NCBI GenBank assembly: GCA_964397995.1
Contig: CAYNLG010000010.1
Coordinates: 1 to 64,000 of the forward strand
DNA length: 64,000 nucleotides
Source of the DNA: CAYNLG01 sp964397995
GTDB lineage: Bacteria > Planctomycetota > Phycisphaerae > FEN-1346
Direction: 5' to 3'
A program made the position numbers and the translations under genes. This document shows positions 8,210 to 16,589 of the stretch, piece by piece. The notes beneath the pieces are model-generated. The model had not been told where the DNA came from, ran no database searches, and worked only from the letters and a program-made list of their open reading frames with translations. Each line of letters begins with the position of its first letter. Position 1 is the stretch's first letter.

Positions 8210-10189
8210 ATGCCGCGCTTTGAACTCGTCAGCGACTTCCAGCCGAAGGGTGACCAGCCCGCGGCCATCGACGCGCTCGTCGACGGCCTGGCGACCGGCC
8301 GCCGCTGGCAGACGCTTCTCGGCGTGACGGGGTCGGGCAAGACCTTCACCATGGCCAACGTCATCGAGCGTGTCCAGCGGCCGACGCTCGTCATCAGCCA
8401 CAACAAGACCCTAGCGGCCCAGCTCTACGGTGAGTTCCGCGAGTTCTTCCCGCACAACGCGGTCGCGTACTTCGTTTCCTACTACGACTACTACCAGCCC
8501 GAAGCCTACATCCCCGCCCGGGATATCTACATTGAGAAGGACGCGTCGATCAACGACGACATTGACCGCCTTCGCCTCAAGGCCACCAGCGCCCTCCTGC
8601 ACCGGCGCGATGTCGTCATCGTTGCCAGCGTCTCGTGCATTTACGGCCTCGGCGACCCGGAACACTACGAGACGATGGTCGTCCCCCTCAAGACCGGCCA
8701 GGCTATCGAGCGGGACGACCTGCTGCGGCGGTTGGTCGATCTCCAGTACGAGCGGAAGGACCTGGACTTCGGACGGGGGGCGTTCCGGGTGCGCGGCGAC
8801 TGCGTGGACGTCCAGCCGGCCTACGAGGAGTTCGCTTACCGGGTTGAGTTCTTCGGTGACGAGATCGAACGCATTGTCCTCATGAACCCGACCTCCGGGG
8901 AGAGTCTCGGCACCGAGGACGAGACGTTCATCTATCCCGCCAAGCACTATGTTCTGCCCGAGGAGCACGTCGATCGGGCCTGCGTCCTGATCGAGGACGA
9001 ACTGGCGGAGCAGTTGCGTTCGCTGCGGCGGCAGGGCAAGATTCTGGAGGCCCAGCGCCTGGAAGCCCGCACGAAGTACGACCTCGAGATGCTCCGCGAG
9101 GTCGGCTACTGCTCCGGCATCGAGAACTACAGCCGCCACCTCAGCGGCCGCAAGGAAGGCGAGCGGCCGTACTGCCTCATCGACTACTTCCCGGACGACT
9201 CCCTCGTGTTCGTGGACGAGAGCCACGTCACGCTGCCGCAAATCCGGGCCATGTACGCCGGCGACCGCAGCCGCAAGGAGACGCTCGTCGAACACGGCTT
9301 CCGACTGCCGTCGGCCCTCGACAACCGTCCGCTGCGTTTCGACGAATGGGAAGCCATGGTCGGCCAAGGCGTCTTCGTCTCGGCCACGCCCGGCGAGTTC
9401 GAGATGGAGCGGTGCGCCGGCGAAGCCGTCGAGCAGATCATCCGCCCGACGGGCCTCGTGGACCCGGCCATCCGCATTGAGCCCGCGCGCGGCCAGGTCC
9501 AGCACTTGATGGATGAGGTCAAGGCCCGCACGGCCCGCGGCGAGCGATCGCTCGTCACGACCCTGACGAAGCGCCTCGCTGAGGACCTCTCGGAGTACTT
9601 CCGCCGGGCTGAGCTGAAGTGCGCGTATCTGCACAGCGAGGTCGAGGTCTTCGAGAGGAGCGAGATTCTCCGCGAGCTGCGCCTCGGCACGTACGACGTC
9701 GTGGTCGGCGTCAACCTGCTGCGCGAAGGCCTCGACCTGCCGGAAGTCAGCCTGGTGGCCATCCTGGATGCCGACCGCGAGGGGTTCCTGCGATCCGAGA
9801 CCAGCCTGCTCCAGACGATCGGTCGCTGTGCGCGCCACGCCGACGCAGAGGTCATCCTGTATGCCGACGAGGTGACCGAGAGCATGCGGCGGGCGATCGA
9901 CGAGACGGATCGTCGGCGCGTGCGGCAACTGGAGTATAATGAGGCCCACGGAATCAAGCCGGAGACAATCAAGAAGGCCGTCCGGGCCGGCATCGAGGCC
10001 GAGGTCCAGTCCCGCCGCGCCGCCCGCACCGCCGTTCGCCTCTCAGAGGATGACTACGCCCGCGCTGAACTTGTGCGCGAGTTGGAGGCCGAGATGCTGA
10101 AGGCGGCCGAAGCGCTCGAGTTCGAGCGGGCGGCCGAACTTCGCGACCGCATTGAGGAACTGACGCATGACACAGGACGCCGTTGCTAG
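8210..10189 (+). CDS. uvrB: Excinuclease ABC subunit B
   Basis: UvrB is the damage-verifying helicase-like subunit of nucleotide excision repair, loaded by UvrA and cut beside by UvrC. The 659-residue protein has the Walker A motif GVTGSGKT (38-45), the tyrosine-rich beta-hairpin around YYDYYQPEAY, the DESHV box, the helicase motif QTIGRCARH (commonly GRAAR/GRCAR) and a C-terminal UVR coiled-coil. Length is normal. The ATG at 8210 follows CGGGAGA and begins the typical F-x-L-x-S-x-F-x-P-x-G-D-Q-P-x-A-I segment. The 3' end overlaps nadC by 23 bases, implying coupled translation. Confidence 0.96.
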   Translation: MPRFELVSDFQPKGDQPAAIDALVDGLATGRRWQTLLGVTGSGKTFTMANVIERVQRPTLVISHNKTLAAQLYGEFREFFPHNAVAYFVSYYDYYQPEAYIPARDIYIEKDASINDDIDRLRLKATSALLHRRDVVIVASVSCIYGLGDPEHYETMVVPLKTGQAIERDDLLRRLVDLQYERKDLDFGRGAFRVRGDCVDVQPAYEEFAYRVEFFGDEIERIVLMNPTSGESLGTEDETFIYPAKHYVLPEEHVDRACVLIEDELAEQLRSLRRQGKILEAQRLEARTKYDLEMLREVGYCSGIENYSRHLSGRKEGERPYCLIDYFPDDSLVFVDESHVTLPQIRAMYAGDRSRKETLVEHGFRLPSALDNRPLRFDEWEAMVGQGVFVSATPGEFEMERCAGEAVEQIIRPTGLVDPAIRIEPARGQVQHLMDEVKARTARGERSLVTTLTKRLAEDLSEYFRRAELKCAYLHSEVEVFERSEILRELRLGTYDVVVGVNLLREGLDLPEVSLVAILDADREGFLRSETSLLQTIGRCARHADAEVILYADEVTESMRRAIDETDRRRVRQLEYNEAHGIKPETIKKAVRAGIEAEVQSRRAARTAVRLSEDDYARAELVRELEAEMLKAAEALEFERAAELRDRIEELTHDTGRRC

Positions 10190-11087
10190 CACCATCCCAC
10201 TGGATCGCCTGAAAGCCAGGGCCCTGGAGGGCCTCCAGCCCCTGTTGACGTTGGCCCTGGAAGAAGACATCGGGCCGGGCGACCTGACCACCGATGTGCT
10301 GATCGGCAGCAGCGTGACGGCCGAGGGACGCCTCCTTGCCACCGGCGAAGGTGTCGTCGCGGGGCTCATCTGCGTGACGCCGATCCTCCACCGCGTCGAT
10401 CAGCGACTCCATTTCCGGGCCGCCATCAAGGACGGGACACACGTGCGGCCGGGGAGGCTGCTCGGGCGCATCCGCGGGCCGGTGCGGCCGATGTTGACCG
10501 CCGAACGGACCATGCTCAACTTCCTCCAGGCCCTTTCCGGCATCGCCACGCTGACCCGGCGCTATGTCGAGGCCGTCAAGGGGACCGAGACCCTCATCCT
10601 TGATACCCGCAAGACCACCCCCGGCTGGCGGTTCCTCGAGAAGTACGCCGTCCGCATGGGCGGTGGCACCAATCATCGCACGGGCCTCCACGACGGCGTC
10701 CTGATCAAGGACAACCATCTGGCAATTCGGGCGCCGGACCACGTGGGGGAGAGCATCGCGGCCCTCGTGACCGAGGCTAAGGGCCGCATCGTGCCGGATA
10801 TCCCCATCCAGGTCGAGCTCGAGCGGATCGAGTACCTCGAGGAGGTCTTGCGCGCCGAACCCGACATCGTTCTGCTCGACAACATGGGGCCCGAACTGCT
10901 ACGCAAGGCGGTGGGCTTGAGGAACCGGCTGTCCAAGGACCGCAAGCCCGCCCTGGAGGCCTCGGGCGGCATCACGCTGGCCAACGTCCGGGCCGTTGCC
11001 GAAACCGGTGTCGACCGCATCAGCGTGGGCGCCCTGACGCACAGCGCCCCGAACCTCGACATCTCCTTCGAGGTGACCCCCCAGTGA
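10167..11087 (+). CDS. nadC: Nicotinate-nucleotide pyrophosphorylase (quinolinate phosphoribosyltransferase)
   Basis: It converts quinolinate and PRPP to nicotinate mononucleotide in de novo NAD synthesis. The 306-residue protein shows the N-terminal ALEEDIGPGDLTTD motif, the DTRKTTPG loop, GGGTNHRTGLHDGVLIKDNH in the active site and the ASGGI phosphate-binding strand near the C-terminus. The length and motif order are standard. It starts inside the end of uvrB with GAGGAA as ribosome-binding site and its GTGA end overlaps the birA start. nadA and nadB are not in this window. Confidence 0.95.
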   Translation: MTQDAVASTIPLDRLKARALEGLQPLLTLALEEDIGPGDLTTDVLIGSSVTAEGRLLATGEGVVAGLICVTPILHRVDQRLHFRAAIKDGTHVRPGRLLGRIRGPVRPMLTAERTMLNFLQALSGIATLTRRYVEAVKGTETLILDTRKTTPGWRFLEKYAVRMGGGTNHRTGLHDGVLIKDNHLAIRAPDHVGESIAALVTEAKGRIVPDIPIQVELERIEYLEEVLRAEPDIVLLDNMGPELLRKAVGLRNRLSKDRKPALEASGGITLANVRAVAETGVDRISVGALTHSAPNLDISFEVTPQ

Positions 11088-12073
11088 CCCCGGACCGACC
11101 AGCGCCGGACCCGCGCCTGACCCTCGCTCTGCGGGCACGCCGCGCTGGCCATGTCCATCCGGCCGCCCTTGCCGAAGCTCTTGGGTGGACGCCGGAGGCG
11201 GTGGCCCAGGCCGTCGCAGCTCTGCCGGCCGCCGGCTTCGTCGTTGAGGACCACCCGCATCAGGGCCTGAGGTTGACGGAGGTCCCCGAAGCGCTTCGGG
11301 AGGACGAACTGGCCTGCGATCTGGGTCCGCGGCGGGTCGGGCGGCGCGTGCGTTGCGTCGAATTGGCCGCCAGCACGAATGATGTGGTTTGGGGCGTTCT
11401 GGGGACCGAAGGTTCCGCGGCCGACGGCCTGGCCGTCTTCGCGGAGCACCAGACGGCCGGCCGGGGGCGCCGCGGCAACCGGTGGCTGGCACCGCCCCAT
11501 CAGGCGATCCTCGCGAGCGTCGCTCTCGCGGGCCAGGACGGCGGCCGTCAGGCCGTCGGGCCCGAACTGACGCGCGCCGCAGCCGTGGCGGCCGCGCGGG
11601 CCGTGGAAGACGTGGCAGGTCGCGACGTGGGACTCCGTTGGCCGAACGACCTGGTCCTGAATGACCGGAAGCTGGGAGGGGTACTGGTCGAAGCCCGGCC
11701 CGGCCTGGGCGCGGTGGTGGGCATCGGCCTCAACGTCAGCCAACGGGAGGCGGCGTTTCCGGCCGGCCTCCGACGGGTGGTCACCTCGCTTGCGATGGTT
11801 GGCGAGGAGACAGACCGGACGCTGCTCGCCCGAGCCCTGCTCATGCGCCTGGATGCGGCCGTAAGCGAGAAGATGACTTCTGTTTCGGCCGAAGCGTCCA
11901 GCCGGTGCCGGACGCTGGGGCGGCGCATCCGGGCCATCGAAGCGGGCCGCGAGGTCGCTGGAGAGGTCGTTGCCCTGGACCCCGACTATGCCTTGGTGGT
12001 GCGGACGGGGGAGGGGGTGCTGACACGGCTGGGTGCGATGACGACCCACGTGCTGGCTCCCGGGGTGTGGTGA
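11084..12073 (+). CDS. birA: Biotin-[acetyl-CoA-carboxylase] ligase / BirA
   Basis: It activates biotin to biotinyl-AMP and attaches it to the carboxyl carrier protein. The 329-residue protein has an N-terminal winged-helix-like segment (about 12-70), so it could also repress biotin genes as E. coli BirA does. The catalytic domain follows with STND (97-100) and the adenylate-binding GRGRRGNRW loop (126-134). A C-terminal SH3-like domain is present. The GTG start overlaps the nadC stop by four bases. A GCGCGC hairpin without a T-run follows the gene. Confidence 0.9.
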   Translation: MTPDRPAPDPRLTLALRARRAGHVHPAALAEALGWTPEAVAQAVAALPAAGFVVEDHPHQGLRLTEVPEALREDELACDLGPRRVGRRVRCVELAASTNDVVWGVLGTEGSAADGLAVFAEHQTAGRGRRGNRWLAPPHQAILASVALAGQDGGRQAVGPELTRAAAVAAARAVEDVAGRDVGLRWPNDLVLNDRKLGGVLVEARPGLGAVVGIGLNVSQREAAFPAGLRRVVTSLAMVGEETDRTLLARALLMRLDAAVSEKMTSVSAEASSRCRTLGRRIRAIEAGREVAGEVVALDPDYALVVRTGEGVLTRLGAMTTHVLAPGVW

Positions 12074-12667
12074 CAGGAAACCGCGCGCTTCCGCCAAGGG
12101 GCGCGCAGCGCCAGCCGTTAGCGTCGCGGGCTTGCGAAACCGGCGTCTGCTCGGTGTAAGTCTATTTATTTCAGGGCTTTACGTCAGTTCTTGCCCGCTG
12201 GCGCCTTGCTCAGGCGTCATTCAGCGTTTGACGATAGAGCGACCGTGCGTAGAGTTCAGGTTGTGCTGCCCCTGCTCCTTAGCCAGATTACCCAAACCGC
12301 CCATGTTTGCGGCGTGCGCGTGAAGATACAGCAACTAGCCAAGATGGAGAAAATCAGTGAAGGCCCCCTGGCATTCAGCCGATATGGCCTGTGAGCCGCT
12401 GGAGGGCTCCGGGAAATCGGGCCTTCGGCGGGTCGTCTTGGCAAGACGAACGGGCAGCAGACGAGCCCCCCGGCCCGTCGTACCGCTGCCGGACGCGCGA
12501 GACCCTCGAAGGAGGTGAGACCCAGACCGGGCTCGCCGGCGACGGTCCAAGGTCGCCTTCTCGCAGCCGGCCGCGTGGCGAGGCAGCGAGACGAAGGGCC
12601 GGGGTATCCAGGGGTAAACGAGAACGTACCAAGCCCTCAGGGCGCCAGTCGCACAAGGAGAGTAACG
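12074..12667 (+). other. 594-bp noncoding region before the pilus operon, partly AT-richer, with a long probable leader
   Basis: The stretch from about 12150 to 12390 is visibly less GC-rich than the rest of the window and carries no credible gene. Downstream lie small hairpins, including TCGTCT/AGACGA with a five-base loop near 12435 and GGCGAC/GTCGCC near 12545. At 12508-12517 there is AAGGAGGTGA, a near-perfect anti-Shine-Dalgarno complement with no start codon at working distance. I looked for the c-di-GMP-I riboswitch core and did not find it. The region may be a structured 5' leader. Confidence 0.5.
12132..12160 (+). promoter_or_regulatory. Candidate promoter of the pilus operon
   Basis: TTGCGA at 12132-12137 and TGTAAG at 12155-12160 are 17 bases apart, four of six matches each. 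If used, the pilin message would carry a leader of about 500 bases. The evidence is weak. Confidence 0.3.
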
Positions 12668-13150
12668 ATGAAACGCACGGTGACGAAAGGCTTCACGCTG
12701 GTCGAAATCCTGATCGTCGTGATCATCCTCGGCATTCTCGCGGCGATCGTGATCCCGCAGTTTACCGAGGCCTCGAGCGAGGCCCGGGTCAGCAACCTCA
12801 TGACCAACCTTCAGACGATCCGCAGCCAGCTCCTGCTCTACAAGACCCAGCACCTCGAAGACTACCCGGATGACTTCGCGGACCAGATGACGCAGTACAC
12901 GGACGTCAACGGCAACACCAACGCGACCCCCGACTCCGACTATCCGTACGGCCCGTATCTGCAGTCCGTGCCGGCCAACCCGATCTCGGGCAGCAACGTG
13001 GTGCGCGAGGTGACCGGTGCCAGCACGACCTTCTCGGCCCCGGAGGCCGACGCCGGTTGGTGGTTCAACAGCGACACCGGCGAGTTCCGCGCCGACCTCA
13101 CCGACACGCACACGACGACTGACGGCAACACCCAGTTGAACGAACTGTAA
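12668..13150 (+). CDS. GspG/PilA-like major pseudopilin
   Basis: The 160-residue protein starts with a seven-residue basic leader ending in Gly, then the class III prepilin signature FTLVEILIVVIILGILAAIV, with Glu at mature position 5. A prepilin peptidase would cut after the Gly and methylate the new N-terminal Phe. The C-terminal half has a GPYLQSVPANP segment like the calcium-loop region of type II secretion GspG. The ATG has AAGGAG seven bases upstream. A GTG at 12515 in the same frame would give a 51-residue leader and is rejected. It is first in the pilus array and the likely major subunit. Confidence 0.88.
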   Translation: MKRTVTKGFTLVEILIVVIILGILAAIVIPQFTEASSEARVSNLMTNLQTIRSQLLLYKTQHLEDYPDDFADQMTQYTDVNGNTNATPDSDYPYGPYLQSVPANPISGSNVVREVTGASTTFSAPEADAGWWFNSDTGEFRADLTDTHTTTDGNTQLNEL

Positions 13151-13180
13151 ACGCTGTGGGTGCGCAGCGGTGACCGCCAG

Positions 13181-13248
13181 CCTCTTCGCGTAGGGGCGAA
13201 GAGGCCAGGACCCGAGGGCCGGGACGCGTGGGCGTCCGGGCCCTCGGG
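13181..13248 (+). terminator. Two tandem hairpins after the major pilin gene
   Basis: The first is a perfect nine-base stem CCTCTTCGC/GCGAAGAGG with a six-base loop (13181-13204). The second is a stem of about 17 pairs with a single mismatch (13211-13248). Neither has a T-run. They could cause partial termination or protect the 3' end of the pilin message, keeping pilin expression above that of the machine genes. Confidence 0.5.
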
Positions 13249-13395
13249 CGTTTACCGGCCGGGCTCACGGGCCGCTCGAATGGCTAACGCGGCCTTGCGG
13301 CCCGCGCCGATATACCTCGTGAGGATACCGCCTGTCCGCATCGATTGCTCCCGGCTTGCCGCCTTCCGCGGCCGGCCGATGTAGGAGGCCGACCC

Positions 13396-13686
13396 GTGTC
13401 CGAACGCTACCTGAAACTCATCGCCCAAGGACTGATCCTCACCGTCATCATGCTCGGGCTCATCGCGGCCGCCCTGTGGTTGCGGCCCGGCCCCGTCGAG
13501 ACCGCCGCCCAGGCCCGCACCATGTCCATCGCCAGCGAAGGCGGTCTCCAGGACCGCGGCAAACAGCGGCTGGAGATGATCGACGAACTGAAGGCGATCA
13601 ACGAGAACCTGGCTGAGCTTCGCAAGGGCCTCGAGAACGGAACCTACAAGGTCCGCATCGAGGACCCTGAGAAGGCCAAGAAGTGA
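13396..13686 (+). CDS. Small single-pass membrane protein with a coiled-coil tail
   Basis: I do not recognise a named family. The 96-residue product has a short N-terminal segment, one transmembrane helix (about 8-28), then a soluble part with a charged heptad-like stretch (IDELKAINENLAELRKGLEN) followed by a Lys-rich end. The GTG at 13396 has TAGGAGG upstream. It lies between two pseudopilin genes, and its stop overlaps or nearly touches the next gene, so a role in the pilus-like apparatus is likely. It may be a scaffold or assembly partner like other small inner-membrane pilus proteins. Confidence 0.65.
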   Translation: MSERYLKLIAQGLILTVIMLGLIAAALWLRPGPVETAAQARTMSIASEGGLQDRGKQRLEMIDELKAINENLAELRKGLENGTYKVRIEDPEKAKK

Positions 13687-13700
13687 TCCGGAGGCCGACC

Positions 13701-14228
13701 ATGCCCGCCATCACCCAACGTCGGCTGGCGCCCCCGCGCGGGTTTACGCTGGTCGAACTGATCATCGTCGTCCTGGTGCTGGCGATTGCGGCCGCCATCG
13801 TCGTTCCGGCCATCGGGACGGCGGCGGACGTCCAGGTCGTCAGTGCCGCACGCGTTCTGGCCTCCGACCTCGAGACCACCCGCAGCCTGGCTCTGACCAC
13901 CCAGCAGCCGCACACGCTCGTCTTCTCGACCGATCGCGGCGCCTACAAAGTCGTGGTCGACTACGGGGGCGAACCGTACGCGAGCGTTGACGCGGTCGAA
14001 CACCCCGTCCGCGCGGGCCGGGCCTACGAGACCACCGTCTCCGAGCAGCAGGGCATGCGGTCGGTGGCCGTGACGAACGTCGACTTCGGCGGCGACGCGT
14101 ACGTGACGTTCGATGCCCAGGGCGAACCGTTCGACTCCGGCAACGTGACGCTGCAGGCGGGAGACGTCCAGATGATCGTCTCGGTCGAGAGCCTGACGGG
14201 CATCGTGAACGTGACGCGGATCGACTGA
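13701..14228 (+). CDS. GspH-like minor pseudopilin
   Basis: The 175-residue protein has a 16-18 residue leader with several Arg and Pro, then GFTLVELIIVVLVLAIAAAIV, a prepilin cleavage/methylation motif with Glu5. The rest is a small beta-rich domain resembling GspH/FimT minor pseudopilins, including a segment that reads LASDLETTRSLAL as in GspH helices. The ATG at 13701 has CGGAGG six bases before it; a GTG at 13683 overlapping the previous stop is the alternative. It probably caps or primes the pseudopilus formed by the GspG-like protein. Confidence 0.8.
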   Translation: MPAITQRRLAPPRGFTLVELIIVVLVLAIAAAIVVPAIGTAADVQVVSAARVLASDLETTRSLALTTQQPHTLVFSTDRGAYKVVVDYGGEPYASVDAVEHPVRAGRAYETTVSEQQGMRSVAVTNVDFGGDAYVTFDAQGEPFDSGNVTLQAGDVQMIVSVESLTGIVNVTRID

Positions 14229-14242
14229 CCGCGGGGACACGC

Positions 14243-15334
14243 ATGGCACACAGGCTGCCCATCGGACTCGACATCGGTACGACGGCTGTCCGGCTGATGC
14301 AGTTGGCCGGGTCGGGGCGACGGCTTCGCGTGCTGGACGCGGCCAAGGCCGCCATCCCGCCCTACGCGGAGCGCGAGGCCGGTCCGCGCCGGGAGGCGGT
14401 GGTCGAGTGCGTGCGTGCGCTCCTCAAGGACCGGCACTTCCGCGGCCATGACGTGGTCCTCGCGCTCGACCCGGCCCAGGTCGCGATCCGCAGCATCCGC
14501 TTGCCCCCCACCCCCGAGGAAGAGCTGCCGACGGCCGTCAAGTGGGAGGTGCAGAACAAGTTCCCGTTCGATATGGCCACGGCGGTGGTCCAGTACCTGC
14601 CGGCCGGACACGTCCGCCAGGGCGACCGGACGCTCCAGGAAGTCCTCGTCCTTGCCGTGCCGCGCCAGGACGTCGAGGCCCGCGTCCACATGGCCGCCGA
14701 AGCCGGCCTGCACGTGGTGAGCGTGGACGCGTCGCCGTGCGCCTTGTGGCGGACGTTCGAGCGGTACCGCCGCCGCGAAGAGGACCGGGACGTCGTGACG
14801 GCCATCGTCGACCTCGGGGCGCGGACGCAAGTCGTCCTGGCTCGGGGCCGCGACATCGTGTTCGTCAAGACGATCCCGATCGGCGGCACACTGTTGAATC
14901 GCGCGGTGGCCGAGCGGCTCGAGTTGGCGGCGACCGAAGCCCAGGCGTTGCGGCGGCGGCTGGCGAAACGCCTCGACCGGGACGATCCCCAGGAGCCCGT
15001 CCGCCGGGCCGTGGCGGACGCCGTGCGGCCACACCTGGAGGACCTTGCCGCCGAGATCGGCCTGTGTCTTCGGTACCACAGCGTGTCGTTCGGCGGGCCG
15101 CTGCCCGGTGAGATCATCTTCAGCGGCGGCGAGGCCCACGACCCCACGGTGCCGCAGACGTTGGCCGCCCGCCTGGACGTTCAGCCCACGGTGGCGGAGC
15201 CGCTGGCTGGGATCGAAGTGGGACGCGTCGGCCCGGGCGTGGACCGCCGCGGGGCGACGAGCGAGTGGACGGTGGCTCTGGGCTTGTCGCTGAAAGGCCT
15301 GAGCCTGGCCGAACCCCTCCAGGCGTGTGCCTGA
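14243..15334 (+). CDS. pilM: Type IV pilus assembly protein PilM
   Basis: PilM is an actin-like cytoplasmic ATP-binding protein that docks to the N-terminal tail of PilN and links the motor to the inner-membrane ring. The 363-residue protein starts with the actin-fold phosphate loop LDIGTTAVRLMQL and has a second phosphate loop in IVDLGARTQVVLARG. The SVDASP segment between them is also typical of PilM. Length fits. It sits directly before pilN, the standard order. The ATG at 14243 has only a weak GGGGA ahead of it. Assignment is by family motifs and gene order. Confidence 0.9.
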   Translation: MAHRLPIGLDIGTTAVRLMQLAGSGRRLRVLDAAKAAIPPYAEREAGPRREAVVECVRALLKDRHFRGHDVVLALDPAQVAIRSIRLPPTPEEELPTAVKWEVQNKFPFDMATAVVQYLPAGHVRQGDRTLQEVLVLAVPRQDVEARVHMAAEAGLHVVSVDASPCALWRTFERYRRREEDRDVVTAIVDLGARTQVVLARGRDIVFVKTIPIGGTLLNRAVAERLELAATEAQALRRRLAKRLDRDDPQEPVRRAVADAVRPHLEDLAAEIGLCLRYHSVSFGGPLPGEIIFSGGEAHDPTVPQTLAARLDVQPTVAEPLAGIEVGRVGPGVDRRGATSEWTVALGLSLKGLSLAEPLQACA

Positions 15335-15360
15335 GAGGGCATCAGGGAGAGGGAATCAGC

Positions 15361-15957
15361 GTGCGTGAGCTGGAGTTCCTGCCTCCGGACTACCTCCGGG
15401 CGCGGTTCGCCCGTCGCCTGGGATTCCTGCGGTCCTGGCTCCTGGTGGCCATGGGGTTGGCGATGGTCCTGTGGAGCCTCCAGATGGGCCTGTGCGTGCG
15501 CGACGCCGAGGCGAAGCTGCGTGGTATCCGGGGACTGGACTCGACCGCGTCTCAGGACGTGGTGAAAGTGGAACGCCTGCAGGCCGAGGTCCGCCGGTTC
15601 AGTGCCCGCCTGGCGGCCCTTCGCGACGCTGCCGACGGTGTCGCCACGAGCGATGTGCTGGCCGACGTGGTCGAACGCCTGTCGGACGCCACAGGGCTGA
15701 CCCGATTGACGGTGACTCGGCACGAGGAGGGCCCGGGCGCCGTGGTGCGCCTCTGGGGCTGGGGCAGCGGCCACGCTGACGTGGGTCGCGTTCTGGGGGC
15801 TATCGAGGCCTCCCCTTATCTCGTCGGTGCGGTCCTGCGCGAGTCGCATGCCGACACGGCCGGGGGCGGCCCTCGGCGGGTCTTCCTGATAGAAGCCACC
15901 GCGATGCCGGCGGCAGATGCGGTGGCCCGAAAAGGCGAGCCGGAGGAGGTCCCGTGA
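15361..15957 (+). CDS. pilN: PilN-like inner-membrane pilus assembly protein
   Basis: The 198-residue protein opens with ELEFLPPDYLRAR, which matches the N-terminal PilM-binding motif of PilN proteins (INLLP-like). One transmembrane helix follows (about 23-43), then a coiled-coil and a small alpha/beta domain in the periplasm. The GTG start has GGGAGAGGG seven bases upstream. The position between pilM and pilO supports the call more strongly than sequence identity does. It would form heterodimers with PilO in the alignment complex joining motor and secretin. Confidence 0.82.
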   Translation: MRELEFLPPDYLRARFARRLGFLRSWLLVAMGLAMVLWSLQMGLCVRDAEAKLRGIRGLDSTASQDVVKVERLQAEVRRFSARLAALRDAADGVATSDVLADVVERLSDATGLTRLTVTRHEEGPGAVVRLWGWGSGHADVGRVLGAIEASPYLVGAVLRESHADTAGGGPRRVFLIEATAMPAADAVARKGEPEEVP

Positions 15958-16589
15958 CCACTTCGCCCGGCACCCCGGCGCCGCCTCCGCCTGCCCCCAA
16001 GCGGCCCCCGCTTGCGATCGACCGGCACCAACTCCTGATCCTGGTCCTGGGCTCGATCATGGCCGGCTCGTTCGTCCTGCTTGTCTTCTGGCCCAAGCAG
16101 CGCCGGCTGCACGTGCTGGGCTCGGCCGTGAAGCAGGAGCGGGAGCGTGTCGAGCGGAAGCTGATGACGAGCCAGACGGGCCTGTACATGACGGCCCGGA
16201 TTCCCGAGTTGCGCAAGGCCCAGGGGACGCTCGACCGGCGCCTCCCGGCCGACCCGGAGGTGGCAGTCCTGCTCCAGGCCGTGTCGGCCTGTTTCGAGGC
16301 GGAGCCCGCCGTACGCTACGACGTCGAGCAGGCGGCCTCCCGCACCGATGGCCCGGCGCCGGCCGTGCCCCTCCGCCTTCGTGCGGCCGGGCCGTTCCCG
16401 GCGGTGTACCGGTGCCTGGCCTCGGTCGAACGGCTGGAGCGGCTGTGCCGATTTCGCCGAACACAAGTCCAGAGAGAACCCGACGGTACAGTGACGGCCG
16501 AAGCGGAGGTTCTGGCCTACTTCCTGCCCGATGGCGGGGCGGAGGAGACCGGACCGCGCGCCGACGCCGCGGAAGGCCCCGGCACGTGA
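15954..16589 (+). CDS. pilO: PilO-like inner-membrane pilus assembly protein
   Basis: The 211-residue protein has a Pro-rich cytoplasmic tail (about 1-20), one transmembrane helix (about 26-46), a coiled-coil rich in Lys/Glu/Arg and a ferredoxin-like periplasmic domain with RLRAAGPFPAVYRCLASVERL, the strand-helix layout of PilO. The GTG start overlaps the pilN stop by four bases, giving translational coupling and matched amounts. It is expected to dimerise with the PilN-like protein and contact the PilP-like protein. A Glu/Gly/Pro-rich tail ends the protein. Confidence 0.8.
   Translation: MTTSPGTPAPPPPAPKRPPLAIDRHQLLILVLGSIMAGSFVLLVFWPKQRRLHVLGSAVKQERERVERKLMTSQTGLYMTARIPELRKAQGTLDRRLPADPEVAVLLQAVSACFEAEPAVRYDVEQAASRTDGPAPAVPLRLRAAGPFPAVYRCLASVERLERLCRFRRTQVQREPDGTVTAEAEVLAYFLPDGGAEETGPRADAAEGPGT

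Noticed and set aside
12515..12667. N-terminal extension of the pilin from a GTG in AAGGAGGTGA
   Set aside because: It would create a 58-residue prepilin leader, incompatible with prepilin peptidase; the ATG at 12668 has its own ribosome-binding site.
12380..12667. c-di-GMP-I riboswitch before the pilin
   Set aside because: The conserved core (GGGACGCAAAG-like and related motifs) could not be found on either strand.
13683..13700. GTG start of the GspH-like protein overlapping the previous stop
   Set aside because: Possible, but the ATG at 13701 has a correctly spaced CGGAGG and yields a leader of normal length.
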